36,082 nucleotides of DNA from a bacterium. GTDB taxonomy: Bacteria; Bacteroidota; Bacteroidia; Bacteroidales; Muribaculaceae. This document shows positions 1-6,309 of this stretch, in pieces (position 1 is the first letter of the stretch; every line of letters begins with the position of its first letter). The stretch covers positions 1 to 36,082 of the forward strand of contig SFVH01000012.1 in assembly GCA_004561555.1 (NCBI GenBank). The letters are read 5' to 3'. The translations under genes and the position numbers were made by a program. Below the pieces are notes generated by a model. That model was not told the DNA's origin. It was given only the letters and a program-made list of their open reading frames with translations, and did no database searches.

Positions 1-8
1 TCATATGG

Positions 9-350
9 TCAAAGCCTTTCAATAACAATTGCCTGCTTATTATCCACATGTGACATATGTTTCGAATAAGCCAATTGTATTTCTCTTCCAAGTTCGCCCA
101 TATACACAGGAAGCTCTTTGGGTAATTCATGGATGCACCCTATATGGTCGCCGTGATAGTGAGTGATGAGCAACGCACTCTTGGATATGTCGCCTTTGGT
201 CAAGCCCTCAACCTCAATATCTAATAAAATGGATTTCGAAACTCCAGGGAGTTGTTCTCCGTAATCAACAAACAACTTCCAGCCTTCATGCTCATATTCT
301 GTGACGCTACCACCTATATGGTCGGTGCCACGATGAATGGTAATCTTCAT
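9..350 (-). pseudogene. MBL-fold metallo-hydrolase, N-terminal part only (probably frameshifted or truncated)
   Basis: The 113-aa frame starts like an RNase J/beta-CASP-related metallo-beta-lactamase-fold hydrolase. A first beta-strand stretch (IHRGTDHIGG) is followed by the metal-binding motif HYHGDH at residues 64-69, which ligates two metal ions in this superfamily. Family members normally run well over 250 residues with further His/Asp ligands, all missing here because a TGA follows Leu113. Only 8 nt of window lie beyond the stop. Removing one T from the CTTTG just before the stop would let the frame continue as ERLDHM, so a single-base frameshift (or sequencing error) is plausible. The start lies 62 nt after the stop of the SLOG-sigma gene on the same strand, with no recognisable promoter between, so co-transcription is likely. 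The substrate is unknown; a nuclease, a nucleotide hydrolase or another hydrolase are all possible. Confidence 0.6.
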
Positions 351-412
351 GCTTTTGATTAATTTTTAGTTGATAATCATTACCATTATAATTCGTATTG
401 TAGCCATACACT

Positions 413-1129
413 TCAATTAGAATTATTCTTGAGATACTCTTTTATATATTCTTTAATCCAATAATGAGCATAACTGATGAATTTATACCCTTTTGTCTCA
501 TCGTATTTTATAACGGCGTTGAGCAGCCCTTTATTGCCCTCAACAACAAGTTCTTCCACCTGATGTTTTTCGTTGGCATATCTATCAGCTATAACACGGA
601 CAAATCTGCGATTTGCAAGTAATAGTTTCTGTTTTTCGGCCTCGCAGTCGTCGGGCGACTGTCGAATCTGCTTGATTAGAGCAATCTCTTCCTCAAGAGT
701 TATGAGTTCTTCACGTTTTATGTCTTTTTTCTCTTTTATATTTCTTATAGTTTTGATAGTGTTCATTCTTCGCTTACAATTAATGATAATCGCTTCGGTC
801 GTGCTTTCAGAAGGAACTATTCTAACATCACATTTTTCTGCATACAATTGTTCATCCACGCACGCAGCCACCAAGTCAGCATCACGGACAATGCATTTAT
901 TACGGTGTAACTTTGCTTGCATCAGGTCAGTGCTTTCATCAAGGTGGTATTCCTTGACTGATATTGCCAAAGATTTGGCATAATGCTTTACATATCGATT
1001 CAACACCGTATTACCACCGGTGATTAGGATTTCGGAGATGGGTACTTCGCGAAGTTGGCGATGAAAGCAAGTGTACCAATCGTGATAGGAAGTTGCCTGA
1101 TTGAGTTTACCTAAAATTGCTATCTTCAT
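413..1129 (-). CDS. SLOG/DUF2493-like domain fused to sigma-70 region 2 (no regions 3 or 4)
   Basis: This 238-aa protein has two parts. Residues 1-115 resemble a Rossmann-like SLOG (DUF2493/YspA) nucleotide-binding domain: MKIAILG at the N-terminus, a TGG turn at 37-39, then RNKCIVRDADLVAAC at 76-90, matching the family's RN...aDlviA pattern. A basic/acidic linker (117-143) leads to a sigma-70 region 1.2/2 module at about 145-235. There, ANRRFVRVIADRYA (172-185), EELVVEGNKGLLNAVIKYD (192-210) and GYKFISYAHYWIKEYI (214-229) align with regions 2.1-2.4 of RpoD. The frame then stops, so no region 3 or 4 follows. In the family, region 2 binds the RNA polymerase beta' clamp and melts the -10 element. 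I infer a ligand-sensing partial sigma factor or polymerase modulator; the ligand and target are unknown. No TAnnTTTG promoter is visible upstream. The truncated MBL gene follows directly. Confidence 0.75.
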   Translation of the reverse strand: MKIAILGKLNQATSYHDWYTCFHRQLREVPISEILITGGNTVLNRYVKHYAKSLAISVKEYHLDESTDLMQAKLHRNKCIVRDADLVAACVDEQLYAEKCDVRIVPSESTTEAIIINCKRRMNTIKTIRNIKEKKDIKREELITLEEEIALIKQIRQSPDDCEAEKQKLLLANRRFVRVIADRYANEKHQVEELVVEGNKGLLNAVIKYDETKGYKFISYAHYWIKEYIKEYLKNNSN

Positions 1130-1146
1130 AAATCAAAAAAAGTTTG

Positions 1147-1159
1147 TATATATATATAT
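1147..1159. repeat. Short (TA)n dinucleotide tract upstream of the SLOG-sigma gene
   Basis: Six and a half TA units lie 18-30 nt upstream of the ATG of the SLOG-sigma gene, inside a very AT-rich leader. The tract sits where a promoter or translation-initiation region would be. Any regulatory role is inference. Confidence 0.5.
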
Positions 1160-1380
1160 TATACGATTGAGATTTTTGGGATTTGTATATTTTTGTTAAA
1201 ATTCAAGGACTTTTATCATCTTTTAGATTAATAACTTTCCCTAATAGTCTAAATATCATCGCTTTATGCGTTAAGTATATTTAACTTTGCATTTATTAAC
1301 AAATCGATTTTTCGCCCTATATATGTTAAATAAATTAACAATACAACCAGTGTCTTCCATGCACACATATGCTAATAACA

Positions 1381-1414
1381 AAAAAATCGCTGACATCTCT
1401 GCCAGCGATTTTTT
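1381..1414. terminator. Bidirectional intrinsic terminator downstream of tRNA-Lys
   Basis: A perfect 12-bp inverted repeat (AAAAAATCGCTG at 1381-1392, CAGCGATTTTTT at 1403-1414) with a 10-nt loop gives a stem flanked by T runs on both strands. It starts 3 nt past the tRNA 3' end and so should terminate the minus-strand tRNA transcript. It can also stop any plus-strand transcript arriving from about 1290. Confidence 0.85.
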
Positions 1415-1417
1415 TAG

Positions 1418-1490
1418 TGATCCGCCTGGGGCTCGAACCCAGGACCCCATCCTTAAAAGGGATGTGCTCTACCTGCTGAGCTAGCGAATC
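1418..1490 (-). tRNA. tRNA-Lys (anticodon TTT)
   Basis: The 73-nt minus-strand sequence folds as a cloverleaf. The acceptor arm GATTCGC pairs with GCGGATC with one G-U pair, followed by discriminator A. The D-arm carries AGCTCAGCAGGTAGAGC and the T-arm carries GGTTCGAGCC. The anticodon stem CATCC/GGATG closes the loop CTTTTAA, so the anticodon is TTT (Lys). CCA is not encoded. A promoter lies about 36 nt upstream and the terminator hairpin directly downstream, so the gene is a monocistronic unit. Confidence 0.95.
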
Positions 1491-1525
1491 TCCCTATTGG
1501 CTTTCAGATTTCCTGATTGCGAGTG

Positions 1526-1557
1526 CAAAGGTAATGCAAACAATCTGAATATGCAAA
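1526..1557 (-). promoter_or_regulatory. Bacteroidota-type promoter for tRNA-Lys
   Basis: On the minus strand TTTG (1557-1554) is followed after 20 nt by TACCTTTG (1533-1526). This matches the Bacteroidota housekeeping sigma consensus TTTG-N19/20-TAnnTTTG. The predicted transcription start is near 1521, leaving a leader of about 30 nt before the mature tRNA. Confidence 0.75.
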
Positions 1558-1621
1558 TATTTTGATGTAAAAAATAATTATTTTTATTGTTCTATTTGTT
1601 TATTGCTTGATTATCAAAGCA

Positions 1622-2045
1622 TTAATGTGCTTTGATAATTTCTATAGCAGTCATTAGTTGGTTGTCGATTCCTAAGGAATAATTATCTTCTGAGAAAACC
1701 GCATCTACATCCGGAGTTATGCCATAACCTTCCAATATGTTTCCATTGATGTCCTTTGTCAGGTAGGTTGGAGTGTAAACATAGTGGTTGCCATTTCTAT
1801 TTTCGAAAGTGCCGGAGTAATATTCATCGAAGTTGCCGTTAAGCACGAAAGTAGCTCCAAAAGTTCGTTCTCACACCACGATGCCGGTGGGTAGGCATTT
1901 TACGGTTTTAGCGGTCACTTCTCCGCAACTTATAGAGAGGATATACACGAGAGAGATTACAGGGACATTGATGGGCTGTGAGTCGTCGCATGGATATATA
2001 TTCCGGACACCAAGGAGAATAGTCGTAACGTCCGAGGTAAAAAGT
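1622..2045 (-). pseudogene. Remnant of an S41 family (C-terminal processing-type) peptidase
   Basis: Only the C-terminal part of an S41 serine peptidase can be read. In one frame from about 2045 a stretch including NVPVISLVYILSISCGEVTA carries an S-x-x-E motif in the position of the family's catalytic Ser. It is followed by the start of the conserved GERTFGAT motif, but the Gly codon is TGA (1873-1871) instead of GGA. Beyond the stop the frame continues as ERTFGAT and then EGYGITPDV, the usual S41 C-terminal signature, ending at 1622. The N-terminal domains are missing because the radical SAM gene ends at 2050. The gene is therefore both 5'-truncated and interrupted. A 74-residue product from an internal ATG at 1846 would have no catalytic motif and is unlikely to be functional. 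Confidence 0.75.
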
Positions 2046-2049
2046 ATGA

Positions 2050-2949
2050 TTATTTGCTTTGTTTTAGTGCATTATGAAGCATATTGGTGAATTGGTAGTT
2101 TTTCAGACCCCATTTAGGGTAGATGAGCAGGTCGGCGGGCGATTGCGACACAAAACGCTCAATAGCGATGTCATTGCGTAGGCGTGCCACAATTTCCACA
2201 CAGAGGGAGCAGTATTCTTGCGCTGTCCATTGCGGGATGGTGAGTTGTCGTTCAGCAACCTGTTGAGCCAGACGAGTGCCGCGTATCAGTTGTAGCTGAT
2301 GAAGCTTGAGAGTCTGTATCGGCAAGGTGTTTACCCAATCAATTGTTTTCATTATTTCCGGCTTCCCTTCGCCGGGAAGGCCAAGGATGAGATGAAGTCC
2401 GCAAGGGATGCCGGCATCGGCGGCGCGTATCACGGCGTCCTCAGTGTCTGCATGGGTGTGACCGCGATTGATAATGGCGAGAGTTGCGTCGGAGGCTGTT
2501 TCCGCGCCATATTCGATGAGCACAAATGTGTGGCGTGACAGCTCTTTGAGGTAGGCGAGTAGTTGGTCGGGCATACAGTCGGGGCGTGTGCCGATGATTA
2601 TACCCACCACTCCCTTGACTGTCGTTGCCTCTTCATACAGAGACATTAGTCGTGATAGTTCGGCGTAGGTGTTGGTATAGGCTTGAAAATAAGCCAGGTA
2701 GCGCATTTGCGGGTATTTTTTGCCGAAAAACTCCTTACCCTTCACCAACTGTTCGGTCACAGATAGCGATGGGCGGCAGTACTCGGGATTGAATGTTTGG
2801 TTGTTGCAGTATGTGCATCCCCCCACACCCTTTGTGCCGTCACGGTTAGGACAGGTAAAGCCTGCATTGACTGCAATTTTCTGCACCTTGAAGTTTGGGA
2901 AATAGCAGTGCAAAAAGTCGGCGAAATCCAAATAGGGTTTTTCGGTCAA
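2050..2949 (-). CDS. Radical SAM protein, TIGR01212/YhcC-like
   Basis: The protein starts EKPYLDFADFLHCYFP and carries FTCPNRDG and GGCTYCNNQTFNP, giving a cysteine pattern C-x11-C-x2-C for the 4Fe-4S cluster. This atypical spacing is characteristic of the TIGR01212 (YhcC/YtqA) radical SAM family, relatives of Elp3-like proteins whose substrate is, to my knowledge, not settled. Later motifs (IIIGTRPDCMPDQLL, LIEYGAETASD, GLHLILGLPGE) fit the SAM-binding barrel. I chose a TTG start at 2949, which overlaps the aroC stop as TTGA and gives 299 aa beginning just before the conserved region. The in-frame ATG at 3039 would add 30 poorly conserved residues inside aroC. It is the last gene of a ybaK-aroC-radical SAM operon. 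Confidence 0.85.
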   Translation of the reverse strand: MTEKPYLDFADFLHCYFPNFKVQKIAVNAGFTCPNRDGTKGVGGCTYCNNQTFNPEYCRPSLSVTEQLVKGKEFFGKKYPQMRYLAYFQAYTNTYAELSRLMSLYEEATTVKGVVGIIIGTRPDCMPDQLLAYLKELSRHTFVLIEYGAETASDATLAIINRGHTHADTEDAVIRAADAGIPCGLHLILGLPGEGKPEIMKTIDWVNTLPIQTLKLHQLQLIRGTRLAQQVAERQLTIPQWTAQEYCSLCVEIVARLRNDIAIERFVSQSPADLLIYPKWGLKNYQFTNMLHNALKQSK

Positions 2950-4019
2950 AGTCGGGTGGTTTTGTTGATTAGTAATAGGTCGAGCACTGTTATAGCCGCC
3001 ATTGCTTCTACGATGGGCACTGCGCGTGGCAATACACATGGGTCGTGGCGACCTTTGGCTTTGAGTATAATCTCGTTGCCGTCGGCATCCACGGTGTTTA
3101 TGTCGCGCAAGATGGTGGCGACGGGCTTGAAAGCCACACGAAAATACACGTCTTCGCCGTTGGATATGCCACCTTGGATACCCCCGGAGTTGTTTGTTTT
3201 AGTGTGAATATTACCATCAGTAGCTATAAATTCATCGTTCATCACGCTACCACGCTTACCCACACCGTCAAAGCCCATGCCATATTCAAATCCTTTAGCG
3301 GCATTGATGCTCAACATTGCATATGCGAGGCGTGCATGGAGTTTGTCAAATGTAGGCTCGCCTACACCTACGGGCAATCCTTTGATTACCGCAGTAATTG
3401 TTCCGCCGATGGTGTCCCCTTCGCGTCTCACTTCGTCAATAAGGTCGTACATCTTTTTTGCCAGCTCCTTGTCGGGACAGCGCACGGCATTGGTTTCAAT
3501 CATTGCCGGATCGTAGACGCGGTAGTCGGGGCGCGTTTTTATGTTGCCCACCTGAGAGGTATAGGCATAGATGGCGATGCCCATTTGCTCGAGAGCTTGC
3601 TTGGCAAATGCCCCTGCCACCACTCGTGAGATTGTTTCGCGCGCCGACGAGCGTCCGCCACCGCGGTGGTCGCGCAAGCCGTATTTGGCGGTGTAGGTGT
3701 AGTCGGCGTGAGAGGGACGGAATGCTGCCCGCAGGTTGCCGTAGTCGGCAGAGTGTTGGTTTTCGTTCTCCACCATAAACCCAATCGGTGTGCCGGTTGT
3801 TAATCCTTCAAACAATCCGGAGAGCACTTTCACCGTGTCGCTCTCTTTGCGGGGAGTCACTATCGCTGATTGCCCCGGACGTCGGCGGTCGAGTTCGCTT
3901 TGCACTTTCTGCAAGTCAATTTTGATTCCCGCAGGCATACCATCGATTACGCCACCCACAGCAATGCCGTGCGACTCTCCGAAGGTGGTCAGTCTAAATA
4001 TTTGTCCGAATGAATTCAT
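2946..4019 (-). CDS. aroC: Chorismate synthase
   Basis: AroC converts 5-enolpyruvylshikimate-3-phosphate to chorismate, the last step of the shikimate pathway, using reduced FMN. The 357-aa product has the expected length and signatures: FGESHG (13-18), RRRPGQ (45-50), RPSHADYT (101-108), GGRSSARET (121-129) and, near the C-terminus, GRHDPCVLPRAVPIVEAM. These cover the FMN- and substrate-binding residues of the family. It starts 18 nt after the ybaK stop and its TGA overlaps the TTG start of the radical SAM gene, so the three form a minus-strand operon. Nothing unusual is seen in the protein. Confidence 0.97.
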   Translation of the reverse strand: MNSFGQIFRLTTFGESHGIAVGGVIDGMPAGIKIDLQKVQSELDRRRPGQSAIVTPRKESDTVKVLSGLFEGLTTGTPIGFMVENENQHSADYGNLRAAFRPSHADYTYTAKYGLRDHRGGGRSSARETISRVVAGAFAKQALEQMGIAIYAYTSQVGNIKTRPDYRVYDPAMIETNAVRCPDKELAKKMYDLIDEVRREGDTIGGTITAVIKGLPVGVGEPTFDKLHARLAYAMLSINAAKGFEYGMGFDGVGKRGSVMNDEFIATDGNIHTKTNNSGGIQGGISNGEDVYFRVAFKPVATILRDINTVDADGNEIILKAKGRHDPCVLPRAVPIVEAMAAITVLDLLLINKTTRL

Positions 4020-4037
4020 TGTTGTTTCTGTTAAAGG

Positions 4038-4523
4038 TTATTGAGCAGCGGTGATGTCAGCCACTGAGGCACGCACATAATCAACAAGCTGTTGTGGGTT
4101 GATTTTCAGTTGCAATCCTCGCTGTCCGGCACTCACATATATGTAATCGTAGTTAAGACATGAGGAATGGAAAAACGTGGGAAAGGACTTTTTCATACCT
4201 ATTGGCGAGCAGCCGCCACGGATGTAGCCGGTGGTGGGTAGCAGGTCTTTCATATGAAGCATTTCAGCCTTTTTGTTGCCCGACACTTTTGCCGCCTTCT
4301 TAAGGTCGACTTCCATATTTCCGGGAATGACACAGACGAAAAATTTCGTACGGTCGCCCGTCAGCACGAGTGTCTTAAACACCTGATTGATGTCTTCGTC
4401 GAGTTGGTCGGCGATATGTTGTGCACCGAGGTCCGACTCATCCACAACATAAGGCACGAGAGAGTAAGGTATTTTTGCCTTATCCAGCAGACGCGCCACG
4501 TTTGTTTTACTTATTGCTGCCAT
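4038..4523 (-). CDS. ybaK: Cys-tRNA(Pro)/Cys-tRNA(Cys) deacylase, YbaK/EbsC family
   Basis: The protein belongs to the YbaK/EbsC editing-domain family, which hydrolyses mischarged aminoacyl-tRNA such as Cys-tRNA(Pro). Visible family features are TNVARLLDKAKIPYSLVPY near the N-terminus, QVFKTLVLTGD with the conserved Lys, FFVCVIPGNMEVDLKKAAK, and GGCSPIGMKKSFPTF with the GxSPxG motif. At 161 aa it has the usual length. I chose the ATG at 4523 because a consensus promoter -7 box ends at 4531, so transcription should begin at about 4527. The in-frame upstream ATG at 4544 would lie before the transcript. The mRNA is thus predicted to be nearly leaderless. aroC follows 18 nt downstream. Confidence 0.92.
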   Translation of the reverse strand: MAAISKTNVARLLDKAKIPYSLVPYVVDESDLGAQHIADQLDEDINQVFKTLVLTGDRTKFFVCVIPGNMEVDLKKAAKVSGNKKAEMLHMKDLLPTTGYIRGGCSPIGMKKSFPTFFHSSCLNYDYIYVSAGQRGLQLKINPQQLVDYVRASVADITAAQ

Positions 4524-4530
4524 AATGCTA

Positions 4531-4561
4531 CAAAAGTAGCGCAAATTGTGGAAAAATCAAA
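4531..4561 (-). promoter_or_regulatory. Bacteroidota-type promoter for ybaK-aroC-radical SAM operon
   Basis: On the minus strand TTTG (4561-4558) is followed after exactly 19 nt by TACTTTTG (4538-4531), a full match to the consensus. The ATG of ybaK begins 8 nt past the box, so the 5' UTR would be only about 4 nt. Confidence 0.75.
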
Positions 4562-4587
4562 ATTTCATAACAAAGTGGTACAAATGA

Positions 4588-4639
4588 AAAGAGACGAGAG
4601 AGGTTGCGGAAACACTCCGCTAACTCTTCTCGTCTCTTT
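4588..4639 (-). terminator. Intrinsic terminator downstream of the alpha-amylase gene
   Basis: AAAGAGACGAGA (4588-4599) and TCTCGTCTCTTT (4628-4639) are perfect 12-bp complements enclosing a second short stem (TGCGGA/TCCGC). T/A runs flank the outer stem on both strands. It lies 16 nt beyond the amylase stop and upstream of the ybaK promoter, isolating the two units. Confidence 0.8.
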
Positions 4640-4654
4640 AAATCTTTTCTATTT

Positions 4655-6079
4655 TTAGTAAATGATGTAGGAAGCTAAAGGAGCAAGTGTGGTTTTGATG
4701 GTGCCGTCGGCAACGGTGAACGCTGCGCTGTGGGCATGGTCGGTGTAGCTTCCGGCAGGGAGTGTTGTAGCGATTTCCACCTCTTTTGCGTCTTGTGAAA
4801 GGTTGATGATTGCTAAGCCTTTATTGCCGCGAGCCACGGTCACTACTTGACCATCGGCAAGAGTGCCGAGTTGCTCAATTTCGCCTTCCATAGCTTTGCG
4901 GAACATATTTACAGCCACCACTTCCGGATGTTTGAATTCATCGTTACCCTTAGCTCCGATAAGATTGTTTCCGTAGTAGTTGTCGCGACTACTGCCGTCG
5001 GGGCGAGAATAGAATAAGGGTATACCATTTTGACGAGCGGTGATAATAACCCACCCTTGACGTATCTGAGTGTCGGTGAGCACTGCCGACTCATGAGCAT
5101 TACAGTAGGTGTCGTGCGACTCCACCCATGTAGTGAGGCGATTGGCTTCTACGGAGTGACACCAGTTCGCCACTTCTTCGCGCGAAGTGTGGCGACGAGC
5201 AATGATGTTTCGGATTACATATCCGTAGTTGCTGGCACACATGCCGAAATATTCACCGTATTCTTCTTCTTTCACGTTTTTGTCTTGGAGCACTTCGCCG
5301 TAGATAAAGAGTCGGTCGATGTTATTCACTTTGCTGCCTTTAAGCGGTTTTTTACCCATCACCACGGGCCAGAAATCATTCTCTTTAGCTTTGGCATCCA
5401 ATGGATCGGAGGGTAATCCGATGTGTTTGGCGGTGTCATAGCGGAAGCCGTCGCAACCGCAAGCAGTGAGGTCGTTGATATATTTGATGAAATAAGCTTG
5501 GAATGCCGGATTTTCAGTGTTTACGTCGGGCAGACCACCCACACCTCCGGTGGTGCATTCATAGCGGTCGTTGTAGTTTTGGATAGGATTTAAGCCGTTG
5601 GCGTGGAAGAGATTATCCATGCCGCCCACAGCGTCAAGAAAATCTTGCTTCACATCACTAATGGTGAATGAGGTATGGTTGGGAAGTACGTCGACAAGCA
5701 CCTTGACGCCATATTTGTGGGCTTCGGCACACATAGCGATAAACTCGTCGCGAGTGCCGAGCTGATAGTTGCCGATTTTCCAATCAAGAGGTTGGTAGTG
5801 GTAATACCATTTGTGGAGGTTGAGAGTCTTTTTTTCATAAGCCTCGCCCTCAAAGCAGTCGTTGGCAGGGGAGGTTTGCACATAGGTGTAGCCTGCGGCG
5901 GCAATATCTTTCATATTTTCTTTAATGGTGTTAAACGACCAGCACCAAGCATGGAGAATGGTTTCTGTGTTGGTGGCTTTGCATGATGCTTCACCGGCAG
6001 GACGGTCGGCTCCACGAAGGCTTGTGCTTGCCAAAACGATAGTAGCAACCGAAATAAGTGAATAAATTAAGTACTTCAT
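4655..6079 (-). CDS. Secreted alpha-amylase family protein (GH13)
   Basis: The 474-aa protein begins with a probable signal peptide (residues 1 to about 23, hydrophobic LIYSLISVATIVLAST). The GH13 (beta/alpha)8 barrel follows, with its four conserved regions: VDVLPNH (129-135); GFRYDTAKH (211-219), where Asp215 is the expected nucleophile; IYGEVLQ (259-265), where Glu262 is the expected acid/base; and VESHDT (319-324), where Asp323 is the transition-state stabiliser. A beta-sandwich C-terminal domain (about 400-474) ends the protein. It should hydrolyse alpha-1,4-glucans. No T9SS sorting domain and no lipobox are visible, so a periplasmic or released enzyme is likeliest. It is a single gene with its own promoter and terminator and no SusC/D pair nearby. 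Confidence 0.92.
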   Translation of the reverse strand: MKYLIYSLISVATIVLASTSLRGADRPAGEASCKATNTETILHAWCWSFNTIKENMKDIAAAGYTYVQTSPANDCFEGEAYEKKTLNLHKWYYHYQPLDWKIGNYQLGTRDEFIAMCAEAHKYGVKVLVDVLPNHTSFTISDVKQDFLDAVGGMDNLFHANGLNPIQNYNDRYECTTGGVGGLPDVNTENPAFQAYFIKYINDLTACGCDGFRYDTAKHIGLPSDPLDAKAKENDFWPVVMGKKPLKGSKVNNIDRLFIYGEVLQDKNVKEEEYGEYFGMCASNYGYVIRNIIARRHTSREEVANWCHSVEANRLTTWVESHDTYCNAHESAVLTDTQIRQGWVIITARQNGIPLFYSRPDGSSRDNYYGNNLIGAKGNDEFKHPEVVAVNMFRKAMEGEIEQLGTLADGQVVTVARGNKGLAIINLSQDAKEVEIATTLPAGSYTDHAHSAAFTVADGTIKTTLAPLASYIIY

Positions 6080-6132
6080 GTTTTTGTAATATTTAAAATT
6101 TTAAGATAGTAAGCAAAAGTGCCGTAAAGGTA

Positions 6133-6165
6133 CAAATTTATTTTTATACGGCAATAATTGGCAAG
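6133..6165 (-). promoter_or_regulatory. Probable promoter for the alpha-amylase gene
   Basis: TAAATTTG (6140-6133, minus strand) matches the -7 box, and a TTG core lies 21 nt upstream (6164-6162), slightly off the ideal -33 element. The predicted leader is about 50 nt. It is divergent from the dapF promoter within the same 230-nt intergenic region. Confidence 0.5.
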
Positions 6166-6248
6166 AATATGTCACAAAAAGCAGATGTCTACAAAAAGTG
6201 ATTGTTTTATGTCAAAATGATAAGATTTTGCGAAAAAATAAAAAATAT

Positions 6249-6279
6249 TTTGTTGGTTTAAAGATTTTGCTTAACTTTG
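6249..6279 (+). promoter_or_regulatory. Bacteroidota-type promoter for dapF
   Basis: TTTG (6249-6252), 19 nt, then TAACTTTG (6272-6279): a full consensus match. Transcription should begin near 6284, about 26 nt before the dapF ATG. Confidence 0.8.
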
Positions 6280-6309
6280 TGCCGTTAAAACTAAGAAAGC
6301 ATTTGCAGA

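Noticed and set aside
1418..1440. Second copy of the tRNA-Lys 3' end as an att repeat
   Set aside because: I saw no repeat of this segment elsewhere in the window, so integration at the tRNA remains only a possibility.
1287..1484. 65-codon plus-strand ORF across the terminator and tRNA-Lys
   Set aside because: Its second half is the antisense of the tRNA and the terminator; no homology or start signal supports it.
1833..2090. 85-codon plus-strand ORF
   Set aside because: It is antisense to the S41 peptidase remnant, whose minus-strand frame shows recognisable family motifs.
2950..3039. N-terminal extension of the radical SAM protein to an ATG inside aroC
   Set aside because: The added residues lie in another frame of the conserved aroC 3' end and precede the family's usual start; TTG 2949 fits better.
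3045..3629. 194-codon plus-strand ORF opposite aroC
   Set aside because: It is a codon-bias shadow of aroC, whose minus-strand frame has all chorismate synthase motifs.
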